DNA from: an uncultured Porphyromonadaceae bacterium
GTDB taxonomy: Bacteria > Bacteroidota > Bacteroidia > Bacteroidales > Muribaculaceae
Length of the DNA stretch: 26,845 nucleotides
Direction: 5' to 3'
Assembly: GCA_902495075.1 (NCBI GenBank)
Contig: CABUVO010000042.1
Coordinates: 1 to 26,845 of the forward strand
Positions 1 to 8,272 of the stretch are shown here, piece by piece. The translations under genes were made by a program, and so were the position numbers. Numbering within the stretch: position 1 is the first letter of the stretch; each line of letters opens with the position of its first letter. Below the pieces are notes generated by a model. That model was not told the origin of the DNA, made no database searches, and was given only the letters and a program-made list of their open reading frames with translations.

Positions 1-241
1 GGCGTTCCATGTGATATTCCTTAAACATATTAACAAATTCAAAAAGTCAAGATGACTTCACTGTTTAAATTTATTTTCGAGGAAGTTTGAGAGTTATTTT
101 TGAGGTGATTCCGCGAGTTGAGAAAGGAGAAACCTGTCGGTTTCGACTGCCGAAACTTGGCGGAAGCAGCCAAAAAGAACCTCAAAATTCCCGAAAGTTA
201 CTACATAATATTTTTTTCGTAATAAATTTAAACAGTTTCTT

Positions 242-269
242 AGAGAATCGTACAAATGTACGACTCTCT
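242..269 (-). terminator. Stem-loop downstream of cassette A, possible terminator
   Basis: Two 12-base arms (242-253 and 258-269) around a 4-base AAAT loop pair fully in the minus-strand RNA if one G-U pair is allowed. It lies about 75 bases past the stop of the outer-membrane barrel gene, which ends the six-gene minus-strand cassette. No long U tract follows, so this may be a terminator, a 3'-end stabiliser, or the end of a unit lying to the left of the window. The rest of 1-343 shows no convincing gene. Confidence 0.4.
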
Positions 270-343
270 TAATTCAATATGCCGGATGGCTCGGTGACTT
301 GGCAGGAGCGAAATAATCCTCAATAATTCGAATTAACCTAATG

Positions 344-3280
344 TCAGTTTTTGCGTTTGGGTTTGAAGTCGAAGCGGTAGTGCACTGAGAGCATCAGGTA
401 GCGGGGAAGCACAGTCGAGAGAGTTTGCGTGCGTCCGTTGGCGTTCACGCTGTATCTCACACCTCGTAACTGATTAAGAATATCTCTCGCCTCCAGCCTG
501 ATACGCCATTCTCCCTTACGTATGGAATATTCCACACCGGCATTCCAAAGCACATCGGTTGAGTTCATGGAATTCTCGATATATCCGAAACGCGTTATCG
601 CCCGGATATCCGTATGGACGTTGAGATTGAACGGAAGATTATACCATCCTGAAAGCCCCGCACTCCAGAAACCGTTATTGTTTTTTGTAATCATCGGTCC
701 ATCCGACCTGGAATTGTTAAGCACAGCATAGCCATCAAGATTAATGCTGAATTTTCCTTTTACCCGGTATCCCAACAGCAGATTGTCGGAGATCTCTTTT
801 GAATTTACCGACTGTTTTGTCGGCTCAGCGTCATTGCCGATCATGTTGGCATAGTTGTTTATGTCCGCATTGAAGTCATTGTCGATAAAGAAATTGTCAT
901 TATGTCCGAATCGAAGGAAATAAGAATGGCCAAGGCTTAGATTATAATTTCCGGAAACATTATAGGTCTTCATGGTACGCACTCCCGTACCTGAGTCGTA
1001 TCGGTAGCCTCTCACGAAATCATTGGCAGTCCAGTCGGCAACCATGTAAAAAGACTGGCGTGTATTTTTTGATCGCATGTATCCTACTGTTGCCCGGATG
1101 TAATGGTGCGTTGAATTCTTTAAATCGGGATTCCCGACAATTATGTTGAGGGGATCTGTTGTATTCCTCACATCAACAAGGTTCACAAGATTCACGGCTT
1201 TCTGATTCATCTCATACACCAGACGATAGTCCCATTTCTTCCCTTTAGGTTCCCAAAACACGTAAGCCTCGGGTATATTGAAACGCAAGTATGTCCGCGA
1301 TGGGTCAGCATTCACATCTCCGCGATGATAGAAGAGATGTTGGTTCTCAATGATGAAATTGGGCTGGAACGCCATCGAGAACTTACCTTTTTTCGATTTC
1401 TTCTGATAATACCAGTTTAGCTTTATGCGATGTTCGTTCTTGTAAAGCTTGCTTGTGTAGCTGTTTGCATAGTCGGGGACAGGCATCTGATCCGGCAGGA
1501 ACTCAGCCATCGAGTCGTCCGCCATAGCCTCCATCATCGAAATGTCGGAATTCTTGCGCGTCTGCGTGTGTGCGAATTCATAGCTTGCGTGAAGTGCACC
1601 AACCGGAATGTTGAAATAATAACGACCAAGTCCCTGAATGTTGAAGTTATACTGAGGGCGCACACTCGAATACTGATGCAACAGTGTGGAATAATCCGGC
1701 ACGGCGCCGTAGCATATGTCCTGCAGGTTGTTGCCGAAAAGAGAACTGCGCGAATATTTTGTCTGGAATTTTATCGCTATCCCGTCAGGACTTCCCGGCA
1801 CCTTTATGCGCCCGTCGGCGTTGAACTGCGCGTCATAACCGTGGCTATCCGATTCATATGTCTTGATATTGCGGTTGATAATGGCTTTGCGCAGGGCTTG
1901 GTTATCGTTGGAATATATAGCACGTAGTATATCCCGGTCAATGCCCTGCATTTCCTCATTGAAAGCGGCAGCCACAGTCTCGTCGTTACTGCGGTTCTTG
2001 TTGTAGGAGAACTTAGGTTTCAGCGTGAGGCTCCACTTCTTTTTCTTTATTCTAAAATCATGCTGTGTGGAGAGCGAGAAATCCCTTGAGCGTGAATTCT
2101 TGTCTGTGAATTCATAGGTGTCGGCAGTCTGCAGATAGTTCACGGCATTTGTCACTGCATTATTCCTGCCGTCTATATAAGATGCATCGACATTTCCGGT
2201 GGCTTCCCATGTGTGCATAGAGTTGTCAGCGCGATAGTCAATTCCACCGCTCGTTCTGCGTTTGATGCCGTCTCGCCCATCGATATCCACCTCCATGTCA
2301 TTATCCGACAAGTTGCCCGATTTATTGATGTTGTTGGCATTACCATAAAGGGCAAGCCGGGAGTTGTTTGTATATTGCATGGCAAACAGTCGCCCGACGT
2401 ATCTTGACGATGTGCCCCCTCCTGCCTCGGCGTTAATCATATAACCGGTCATGTAGTCCTTCTTCAGGCGTACATCCATCACATATTCTTTCTCAACATC
2501 TTCGCGGTCGCCAAGCACGTATGCCATCTCGTCTTTCTTCTCATACACAGCGATATCTTTCACGGCATAGGCACCGATGTTCTCCATCATCACCTTCTTA
2601 TTGCCCTTGAAGAAATCCTTCCCGTTGAGCAGTAGTGATTCAACGAACCTGCCGTTTACATATATCTTGTTTCCCTTGATTTCAACTCCGGGCATCTGAG
2701 CAACGAGTGCATCGAGCATTGAACCCTCCGGAAGAACGAAAGCATCGGCATTATAGACAATAGTATCCCCTTTGTTGTAGAACATCACTTTGCTCGCCTT
2801 TACTGTGAATTCATCAAGTGTCCTTACTTTCTCCCTGGTGAGATAGATGTTTGGAATTTCCTTCTCGTCATCTCGACGATTCAGTTTCAGGGCATAGGAC
2901 AGGTAATATGGTTCGTATCCCTCCTTGCTTACTTTTATCAGATAATTGCCGCCTATTCTTGGTATATTGATGGTATATTTTGACGTAGAATCCTTTTTGA
3001 AAGTGTAGGAGTCTCCGGTTCTCTGTGATCGCTGGAAACGGTATCCGCCAGTGGTTGAGGTCATCACTGTGCTGTCGGGATTGAGCACCTCTATTTTTGT
3101 TCCTATGACTTCGCGTGAAGTAAGACGGTCATATATCCTACCGAAAACCGGAATGCTGTCGACTTTCTCCTTCTTCGCTTTCTTTGGAGCGTCGGTCTGA
3201 GCCGAAACCATCCGGCTGCCATCTAATCCAGACACAGCAACAAGGAATAACACACAAAGCAAAGGAATACACTTTTTCAT
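344..3280 (-). CDS. Outer-membrane beta-barrel protein, TonB-dependent-receptor-like
   Basis: A 978-residue protein with an N-terminal signal peptide (about 1-27, ending VSA before Gln28). A carboxypeptidase-regulatory-like beta-sandwich covers roughly 45-150 (IPVFGRIYDRLTSREVIG then the GGNYLIKVSKEGYEP strand). A plug-like domain follows at about 155-270 (LDEFTVKASK, QMPGVEIKGNKIYVNGR, LLLNGKDFF), and then a long barrel region rich in aromatic and Asn residues. It ends in an aromatic-rich last strand (LSVHYRFDFKPKRKN). This layout matches the Bacteroidetes outer-membrane beta-barrel family related to SusC/TonB receptors. It is the last gene of cassette A, 80 bases after the transglutaminase-like gene. 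The substrate cannot be read from sequence; passing or binding the cassette's own peptide is a guess. Confidence 0.85.
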   Translation of the reverse strand: MKKCIPLLCVLFLVAVSGLDGSRMVSAQTDAPKKAKKEKVDSIPVFGRIYDRLTSREVIGTKIEVLNPDSTVMTSTTGGYRFQRSQRTGDSYTFKKDSTSKYTINIPRIGGNYLIKVSKEGYEPYYLSYALKLNRRDDEKEIPNIYLTREKVRTLDEFTVKASKVMFYNKGDTIVYNADAFVLPEGSMLDALVAQMPGVEIKGNKIYVNGRFVESLLLNGKDFFKGNKKVMMENIGAYAVKDIAVYEKKDEMAYVLGDREDVEKEYVMDVRLKKDYMTGYMINAEAGGGTSSRYVGRLFAMQYTNNSRLALYGNANNINKSGNLSDNDMEVDIDGRDGIKRRTSGGIDYRADNSMHTWEATGNVDASYIDGRNNAVTNAVNYLQTADTYEFTDKNSRSRDFSLSTQHDFRIKKKKWSLTLKPKFSYNKNRSNDETVAAAFNEEMQGIDRDILRAIYSNDNQALRKAIINRNIKTYESDSHGYDAQFNADGRIKVPGSPDGIAIKFQTKYSRSSLFGNNLQDICYGAVPDYSTLLHQYSSVRPQYNFNIQGLGRYYFNIPVGALHASYEFAHTQTRKNSDISMMEAMADDSMAEFLPDQMPVPDYANSYTSKLYKNEHRIKLNWYYQKKSKKGKFSMAFQPNFIIENQHLFYHRGDVNADPSRTYLRFNIPEAYVFWEPKGKKWDYRLVYEMNQKAVNLVNLVDVRNTTDPLNIIVGNPDLKNSTHHYIRATVGYMRSKNTRQSFYMVADWTANDFVRGYRYDSGTGVRTMKTYNVSGNYNLSLGHSYFLRFGHNDNFFIDNDFNADINNYANMIGNDAEPTKQSVNSKEISDNLLLGYRVKGKFSINLDGYAVLNNSRSDGPMITKNNNGFWSAGLSGWYNLPFNLNVHTDIRAITRFGYIENSMNSTDVLWNAGVEYSIRKGEWRIRLEARDILNQLRGVRYSVNANGRTQTLSTVLPRYLMLSVHYRFDFKPKRKN

Positions 3281-3360
3281 GATGTAGAAATACTTATTTA
3301 CGTAAAGTTAATCAAAATTCCCGTCCCCTCCCCTATTATTACGGAGAAATACCGAAAATG

Positions 3361-5280
3361 TCACAAAACTTTTCTAAGGTCGGCGTTGAAGAGCTGTTTG
3401 CCATCGCGGCATATGAAGATCTGCTCCTCTTTCCCCTTTGTGAGGTTACGAAGCCACAGCACGGCATTCTCCGGAACATCATACGTGATGTCGAACCCCT
3501 CGGCGGTCTTCTTCCCAAGCGATTTCCATTCGTTCCGGTCGAAATAGAACAGTTCATACTCCTCGCCCGGAACAACATAATTGTCGTCATTGCGAGGAAT
3601 GATGAAGATACTGTTGACATCCTTGTCGGAATCTATCCTGAATATCAGATCTCGATAACCGACCTGGTAGTTTGTCCATGTCAGTATGTCTCCGTCTACG
3701 AGCTTTTTCTTCCCGGCTGTCAGATTATCGGTGATTACCGACAATGGCAGACGTCCCAAAGCGAGGGAATCGACAGACGCCATCACTTCCCCTATCTGGG
3801 AACGTTGCAAGGGAGACGGAAGAAGGCGCATGTACCTCTCCTTTTCGTCCATATTTACGGGAATGCGGTGGAAGCTATGAGCCGGCATGGAGGAGATGCT
3901 GTCAATATCGCGCCAAGGTCCCGTCGCTGTTGGTCCGGTCTGTGTCCGGATGCCTATAACCGAGCTCATGCGTCCCGTATGGTGTAGCCAGAATGGCATT
4001 TTACGTTTCATGGTCAGTCTTTCCCCGCGGGCAACATCCGGAACGAACTCATGTACGTCCCCGTCACTTTTCAGCATGAATGGATTCCCGCATGTGCGGT
4101 ACCCGTTGCCTTCGCGGGTAACCGGGAAATATATCAGGTCCGGCTCTATATCACGGAACACAGCTTCTCCTCCCGCATTTTTCTCCGCGACATCTACCGG
4201 TCTGTAACCGTCAGGTGTAAAAAGACCGAGAAACACTGTGCCGGATTCTCTGTCAGTCTTTACCACTGCCTCGTTATGACCGAAATATTCTGCCGTAACA
4301 TCCTTCAGACTGGGACTCAATAATTCGGCAGGGACATCGGGAATGGAGGCAAGTCTCTTTATCCTGTCGGTGTTTACCGCCCACGACCTTCTGTAGATCT
4401 TCCCTTTCCGTCTCCCGTCATTATGAACGGAGTCTCGGGTGGGAGGGAAACGGTCATTGTCGAACATACGGAACCTGTTGTCTTCGGTGTCGAGCACCAC
4501 GCACCATTGATGCGGAGTACCATTGTCGGGAGAGACAATTATCTCGTCAATGGTCACGGGAATACCGAATGCCCGCAGGGCATACACGGTGCGGTCGCAG
4601 TCTTCGCGACAGAACCCGACGGGAGCGGTCAGAAGACCGGTGGCGGGTCGGTGGGGCGTTTTCAGCTTGTTGTTGTAATGGATCTCGCCCAACGTCTTGG
4701 AAATAATTGCGGCTGCAGAGACAGCATCGGGTGCGGAATCGATTTTGCCTGACAGGGAATCATATGCCACCCTATATGTCTTTCGCCATTCTGTCAGCGG
4801 TTCATCACCGATGCGGTAAGGCAGCAGCAGTTCGCAGAAATCTGACAATGAAAGATCTCTGTTCCAGCTGCGTTTCTCCTTCTGTTCCCACGCATCGTCA
4901 AAGTTCCGGACAAGGTAATCCGCAGTGATGGTTTGTAAGTCAGAGGTCTTTTGACGAGGCATATCCGCGTATCTCTTCCCTGCGGCAAGCTGCAGGGAAT
5001 CGAACTGCCAGCTGCGGTTGGGCTGCGGAAGCTGATGATACAGGATCTCTATGGAATCGAGACCCGGACCGCTGACACCATATTGCCCTATCATCCCTCT
5101 TACCAGATAGTCTGCCGCCACCCCTTTATCCCCGCCGTAATAATCAAGGAAACGGCTTATCTCCACGGCATTCTCTCCCGCCTCAGACAGTGCCCGCTCC
5201 TGCATCGCTGTGTCCGAAACAGAACAACCAGAAATCAAGGTTATCATAGAAAGCAATATGATTCTTAGAAAAGTCCTCAT
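3361..5280 (-). CDS. Transglutaminase-like lipoprotein with discoidin-like C-terminal region (cassette A)
   Basis: 639 residues from ATG at 5280; a TTG two codons upstream is a weaker alternative. The N-terminus is a lipoprotein signal (LISGC, Cys19). The central domain fits a transglutaminase/cysteine-protease fold: Cys224 in APVGFCRED, with the usual LRAFGIP 11-17 residues later, His257 in NGTPHQW, and Asp274 in RFRMFDND as a likely Cys-His-Asp triad. The C-terminal half has two beta-rich stretches with discoidin-like wording (RYMRLLPSPLQRSQIGEV, then LVDGDILTWTNYQ), ending in a conserved LWLRNLTKGKEEQIFICRDG tail. A full-length paralogue lies at 24620-26578 and keeps nearly the same motifs. 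It sits between the propeller lipoprotein gene and the barrel gene. Activity could be crosslinking or peptide hydrolysis; the sequence does not say which. Confidence 0.82.
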   Translation of the reverse strand: MRTFLRIILLSMITLISGCSVSDTAMQERALSEAGENAVEISRFLDYYGGDKGVAADYLVRGMIGQYGVSGPGLDSIEILYHQLPQPNRSWQFDSLQLAAGKRYADMPRQKTSDLQTITADYLVRNFDDAWEQKEKRSWNRDLSLSDFCELLLPYRIGDEPLTEWRKTYRVAYDSLSGKIDSAPDAVSAAAIISKTLGEIHYNNKLKTPHRPATGLLTAPVGFCREDCDRTVYALRAFGIPVTIDEIIVSPDNGTPHQWCVVLDTEDNRFRMFDNDRFPPTRDSVHNDGRRKGKIYRRSWAVNTDRIKRLASIPDVPAELLSPSLKDVTAEYFGHNEAVVKTDRESGTVFLGLFTPDGYRPVDVAEKNAGGEAVFRDIEPDLIYFPVTREGNGYRTCGNPFMLKSDGDVHEFVPDVARGERLTMKRKMPFWLHHTGRMSSVIGIRTQTGPTATGPWRDIDSISSMPAHSFHRIPVNMDEKERYMRLLPSPLQRSQIGEVMASVDSLALGRLPLSVITDNLTAGKKKLVDGDILTWTNYQVGYRDLIFRIDSDKDVNSIFIIPRNDDNYVVPGEEYELFYFDRNEWKSLGKKTAEGFDITYDVPENAVLWLRNLTKGKEEQIFICRDGKQLFNADLRKVL

Positions 5281-5368
5281 TCCCAATTCCTAATATAAAT
5301 AGTCAATTTATTTACTTGTTATCACTGATGCAACAACTATCTCAGAGCCTCTTAAAATTTACAAATTA

Positions 5369-6535
5369 TTATCTAAGTTCTTTTGGAGTGTATTTCATCA
5401 ACACATAATCCTCATCACTTATTTTAGATAATTCTGTTTCAGCTTCATCCAACTTGTTCAGTAGCAATTGCGGAGATTCAAGTATCGTAGCTTTATCCAT
5501 AATAGTGTACACATTATCCGAATCCACATCACGAACAAATGGGAAAAGTTGAATATTACCCTTCATGAAACGCACATTAACACTTTTTCCTGATTTTGTG
5601 TCAAAAACACTATAATGTGATTCCCTCATGCTTTTTCCCTGTTTCATCAATGTGATTATAATATTCTTCATAAGGAACTGAGCCATGGAAATACCCTTAT
5701 CAGACGACATCAAGAAATTACTTAATTCCTCTTCATTTTTATCATGCTGAATCAACTCTTCCTTTGTTATCGCGTCTGCTCCATATTCTAATTTCGCAAT
5801 TGGCAGGCCAAGACCTTGGTCACTTATACCATAGATACATCCTGTCATCGCAGGAGCTACAAACTCAAATCCATTACCCAACTCATATAGACATCGTGTC
5901 TGCATTGTCAGCGGAGAAATCACATCTTTCTCATACGAACTCTCTTTAAGAATTTTTCCAGAAGCTGAATCAAATATGAAAACTCGTTGTGGATCTCGAC
6001 TTATACTTGTTGGCAAAAGTACATGTTCTGTAGCAGACAAATCCTCTATTGATCCAAAAACAAGACCCTTCTTGATGTCAGTTGGCACCTTTATATCCTT
6101 TTTATATCTAAAATTTATATCATAAAAAATAATATTTTGAGGTGTCAAAATTTCTATCGTCTGCGAATATGGATTCCATGAAAAACCTGTAATTATAGAA
6201 TATTCTCCAGGTCCTTGTCCTCTTTTATCAGTAGAACTTGCCACATATTTCCCTTCTGTTGTAAAAACATGCAAAATTTGTTTATTGTCAAAAACGAATA
6301 TATACTTATCACATACCCGTACTTCTCTTATAGCTGACGGATACGAGTTCCCCTCAAATAATAGCGGGATCAGTTCTACCTTAGCAAACACGTCCTCAAT
6401 ACTTCCATCTTTTCCATCTCCGAGATTATACTCGATTGCCTCTTCTGCCTCCTCATGATTTTTAATATTGTTCTTACAAGAAGCAAATAATAAAAGCACA
6501 AAAGTAGGTATTAAAACAATTGTATTATAGTACAT
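5369..6535 (-). CDS. Six-bladed beta-propeller lipoprotein (cassette A)
   Basis: 388 residues. The signal ends in LLLFASC (Cys20), so it is probably a lipoprotein. The body has the recurring strand wording of the Bacteroidetes six-bladed propeller family: VELIPLLFEG, VCDKYIFVFDNKQILHVFTTEGKY, then RGQGPGEY, a hallmark of that group. Base composition is clearly more AT-rich than the transglutaminase and barrel genes downstream. It follows the NVEALA gene after a strong stem-loop and starts 30 bases beyond it. The propeller in cassette B is of a different sequence subtype. Members of this family are common beside NVEALA genes in Bacteroidales (general knowledge); the ligand is not known. Confidence 0.82.
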   Translation of the reverse strand: MYYNTIVLIPTFVLLLFASCKNNIKNHEEAEEAIEYNLGDGKDGSIEDVFAKVELIPLLFEGNSYPSAIREVRVCDKYIFVFDNKQILHVFTTEGKYVASSTDKRGQGPGEYSIITGFSWNPYSQTIEILTPQNIIFYDINFRYKKDIKVPTDIKKGLVFGSIEDLSATEHVLLPTSISRDPQRVFIFDSASGKILKESSYEKDVISPLTMQTRCLYELGNGFEFVAPAMTGCIYGISDQGLGLPIAKLEYGADAITKEELIQHDKNEEELSNFLMSSDKGISMAQFLMKNIIITLMKQGKSMRESHYSVFDTKSGKSVNVRFMKGNIQLFPFVRDVDSDNVYTIMDKATILESPQLLLNKLDEAETELSKISDEDYVLMKYTPKELR

Positions 6536-6564
6536 ATCGAAATAAATTACTTAGTAAATAATTG

Positions 6565-6602
6565 AACCACCGTAAAGAATAATAAAATTCTCTACGATGG
6601 TT
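6565..6602 (-). promoter_or_regulatory. Stem-loop between NVEALA and propeller genes (cassette A)
   Basis: Arms 6565-6580 and 6587-6602 enclose a 6-base loop. In the minus-strand transcript all 16 positions pair, two of them as G-U. It starts 22 bases after the NVEALA stop and ends 30 bases before the propeller start. A matching structure of different sequence occupies the same slot in cassette B (23219-23259). There is no run of U directly after the stem, so partial termination, mRNA end protection or processing are all possible. Confidence 0.7.
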
Positions 6603-6624
6603 GTTTCTTTGCTAGATCAATACA

Positions 6625-6912
6625 TTAACATGGCGGTTTAAAACAAAAACTGGTTTGATATCCAGAGTATTCACAAGTTTTATAAAACTCGTAATCACAC
6701 ACTACAAATGAGGTTAAAGACTCTTTGAAACATTGTCCCTCATCTCCCCCACTACATGTGATTTCAAAATCTGACTCAGAACCGCTTAATGCTTCAAGAT
6801 TCGCCAACTGGATATTGCTAAGCCCAGTGGCTCTCCCTTGCGATTTAACCCCCTGGAAAACTGCAATTCCCATCAGCGCAACTCCCAAGATTACAAAAAA
6901 TTTCTTCTTCAT
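6625..6912 (-). CDS. NVEALA-family Cys-rich secreted peptide (cassette A)
   Basis: 95 residues from ATG at 6912; a start 14 codons upstream would overlap the preceding gene and lacks a signal peptide. A Lys-rich, hydrophobic N-terminus (MKKKFFVILGVALMGIAVF) acts as export signal. The family motif appears as ANLEALSGSE with the NxEAL core at residues 38-42, followed by a short mature part with six Cys (53, 61, 72, 80, 90, 95). The paralogue at 23285-23563 has its NVEALA at exactly the same residue positions and a shared VVCD (about residue 70). The gene lies 10 bases after the thioredoxin-like/DUF1573 gene. The function of NVEALA peptides is not established as far as I know; six Cys suggest disulfides. 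Confidence 0.85.
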   Translation of the reverse strand: MKKKFFVILGVALMGIAVFQGVKSQGRATGLSNIQLANLEALSGSESDFEITCSGGDEGQCFKESLTSFVVCDYEFYKTCEYSGYQTSFCFKPPC

Positions 6913-6922
6913 GCTATTTATT

Positions 6923-7813
6923 TTATTTATTAACAATGAATCCACATAAGACAAGTCTTAAAGGATTATTTCTTTCTTCAAACCAAACATCAACATACTG
7001 CTGAAATTCATTCTGTTCGGAATCAACATTATATTTTACAACAATATCACTCATTTTCCCGGGTAATATTTCAGAAGTTTCCCCAGTTGCTAATACACAA
7101 TGACACGAAGGTAATAATTTCTGAATATGCAATGTTTTATCCCCTGTATTATCAATTCTAAAGACTCTTTTTACTGTATCATTCTTATTCACTACACCAA
7201 CCGGAACCACAGCCTTCGGACAAGTTACGCCAGTTATGTTGAAATTATCATATTCTTCATTTGTTGCAAAAGAACCATTGATGATTTTTTTATATAGTTT
7301 TTCTATATTAGGATTATATACAGGATTCCCAATTGCGATAATTTTATTATCGTTATCAAGCAAAAATGTTTGATATTCTAACTTATCACTCAAATCATTT
7401 ATAGTCTTAAAACTATTCAACGAATCAATAACTATAGGATGATAATAATCAAATTTATTTACAATGCTTTCAATTTTATTTCGATCATGAGTATTTATCA
7501 ACATTAATATGCCTACATTAATTTCTTGATTCATCTTAAATGAATTTAAAAATTTATCCCAAGCTGGCAATCTCATTTTGCATCCTGTACATCCGGTGGA
7601 ATCGACATAAGTGACGATCTTGAAATCGGCGGCATCGAAATCGTAATCCACGGGGATGTTACCTACCTGAAATCCAAGTCCCTCAGGTATTACGATTTCC
7701 TTGCCAACCCATTCCGCAACAATATCCTGCTGCTCCTTGTTTGAGCCCGAACAGGATATCATTGCCAGAAGTGATAACTGCATCATTAAGTTTAAGACAA
7801 CGTTCTTCCGCAT
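6923..7813 (-). CDS. Thioredoxin-like and DUF1573 two-domain lipoprotein (cassette A)
   Basis: 296 residues. Cys21 (AMISCSG) is a likely lipoprotein cysteine. The N-terminal half holds a thioredoxin-fold signature: DFKIVTYVDSTGCTGCKM with the redox pair Cys75/Cys78 directly after a beta strand, then a helix (LPAWDKFLNSF) and later strands (YQTFLLDNDNKIIAIGNP). From about 195 a DUF1573 immunoglobulin-like domain follows (VGVVNKNDTVKRVFRIDNTGDKTLHI, PSCHC, LPGKMSDIVVKYN), containing a second Cys pair at 237/239. It lies 10 bases from both neighbours, so it is cotranscribed with DUF3244 and NVEALA. The intact counterpart of the broken gene at 23584-24487. Oxidising or isomerising the Cys-rich NVEALA peptide is a reasonable but unproven role. 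Confidence 0.82.
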   Translation of the reverse strand: MRKNVVLNLMMQLSLLAMISCSGSNKEQQDIVAEWVGKEIVIPEGLGFQVGNIPVDYDFDAADFKIVTYVDSTGCTGCKMRLPAWDKFLNSFKMNQEINVGILMLINTHDRNKIESIVNKFDYYHPIVIDSLNSFKTINDLSDKLEYQTFLLDNDNKIIAIGNPVYNPNIEKLYKKIINGSFATNEEYDNFNITGVTCPKAVVPVGVVNKNDTVKRVFRIDNTGDKTLHIQKLLPSCHCVLATGETSEILPGKMSDIVVKYNVDSEQNEFQQYVDVWFEERNNPLRLVLCGFIVNK

Positions 7814-7823
7814 AATAGTAAAT

Positions 7824-8210
7824 TCAGAATGTAGCCGAATATATTCCCGATTCAGTAATTACTGAAACTTTAAAGGATGTGGTTGAATAACTCCCAACAT
7901 TGATTATATGACCACATGACAATTCAGCTGTTTCATCCGCTATTACATCACCGGAAACAGCATCCATAAGTCGGACCTCAGCGATTGTCTCTACTGTGCT
8001 ATAAACCACAACTTCATTTCCATCATAAGTAAAATAGAACTGTGAACGCGATGGTTTATGAGGGTAGTTTGGTAGTTCAGGATCAACTTCCTTTTTAAGG
8101 AAACCTGTAATAAGTTCAGATGTGGGATCAAGATCATCAGCTTTTGCCATGTTATCGTAACAAAGCTGCAATCCCAGAATTAGCATAACAACGATTAAGA
8201 ACCTTTTCAT
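7824..8210 (-). CDS. DUF3244-type small secreted protein
   Basis: 128 residues from ATG at 8210. An upstream in-frame start at 8267 is ruled out because the promoter -7 box (8240-8247) lies inside that extension. The protein has a signal peptide (MKRFLIVVMLILGLQLCYDN..AKA) and then a short beta-sandwich-like region: SQFYFTYDGNEVVVYSTVE, TIAEVRLMDAVSGDVIADE, VGSYSTTSFKVSVITESGIYSATF. This pattern, ending in a strand with SG.Y...F, fits DUF3244. It is the first gene of cassette A, 10 bases before the thioredoxin/DUF1573 gene. No counterpart is present in cassette B. Role unknown. Confidence 0.75.
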   Translation of the reverse strand: MKRFLIVVMLILGLQLCYDNMAKADDLDPTSELITGFLKKEVDPELPNYPHKPSRSQFYFTYDGNEVVVYSTVETIAEVRLMDAVSGDVIADETAELSCGHIINVGSYSTTSFKVSVITESGIYSATF

Positions 8211-8239
8211 GATGTTTATTTTATGGTTATTTTTTGTTG

Positions 8240-8272
8240 CAAATTTAATAGAATTATCACTTATCATCCAAA
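8240..8272 (-). promoter_or_regulatory. Bacteroidetes-type promoter of cassette A
   Basis: On the minus strand a TTTG (8269-8272) is followed after about 21 bases by TAAATTTG (8240-8247), a perfect match to the Bacteroidetes -7 form TAnnTTTG at the normal distance. The first gene starts at 8210, giving a leader of roughly 20-25 bases. The 16 bases around the -33 box (ATCCAAAATAAAAATC on the plus strand) recur at the lepB promoter near 21911. Confidence 0.75.

Noticed and set aside
87..272. 61-codon plus-strand open frame at the left edge.
   Set aside because: No recognisable family, composition unlike neighbours, and its 3' part runs through the stem-loop 242-269; only a weak -7-like TATTTTTG precedes it without a -33 box.
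8211..8267. Upstream start extending the DUF3244 gene by 19 codons.
   Set aside because: The -7 box at 8240-8247 would be inside the coding part and the signal peptide would no longer be N-terminal.
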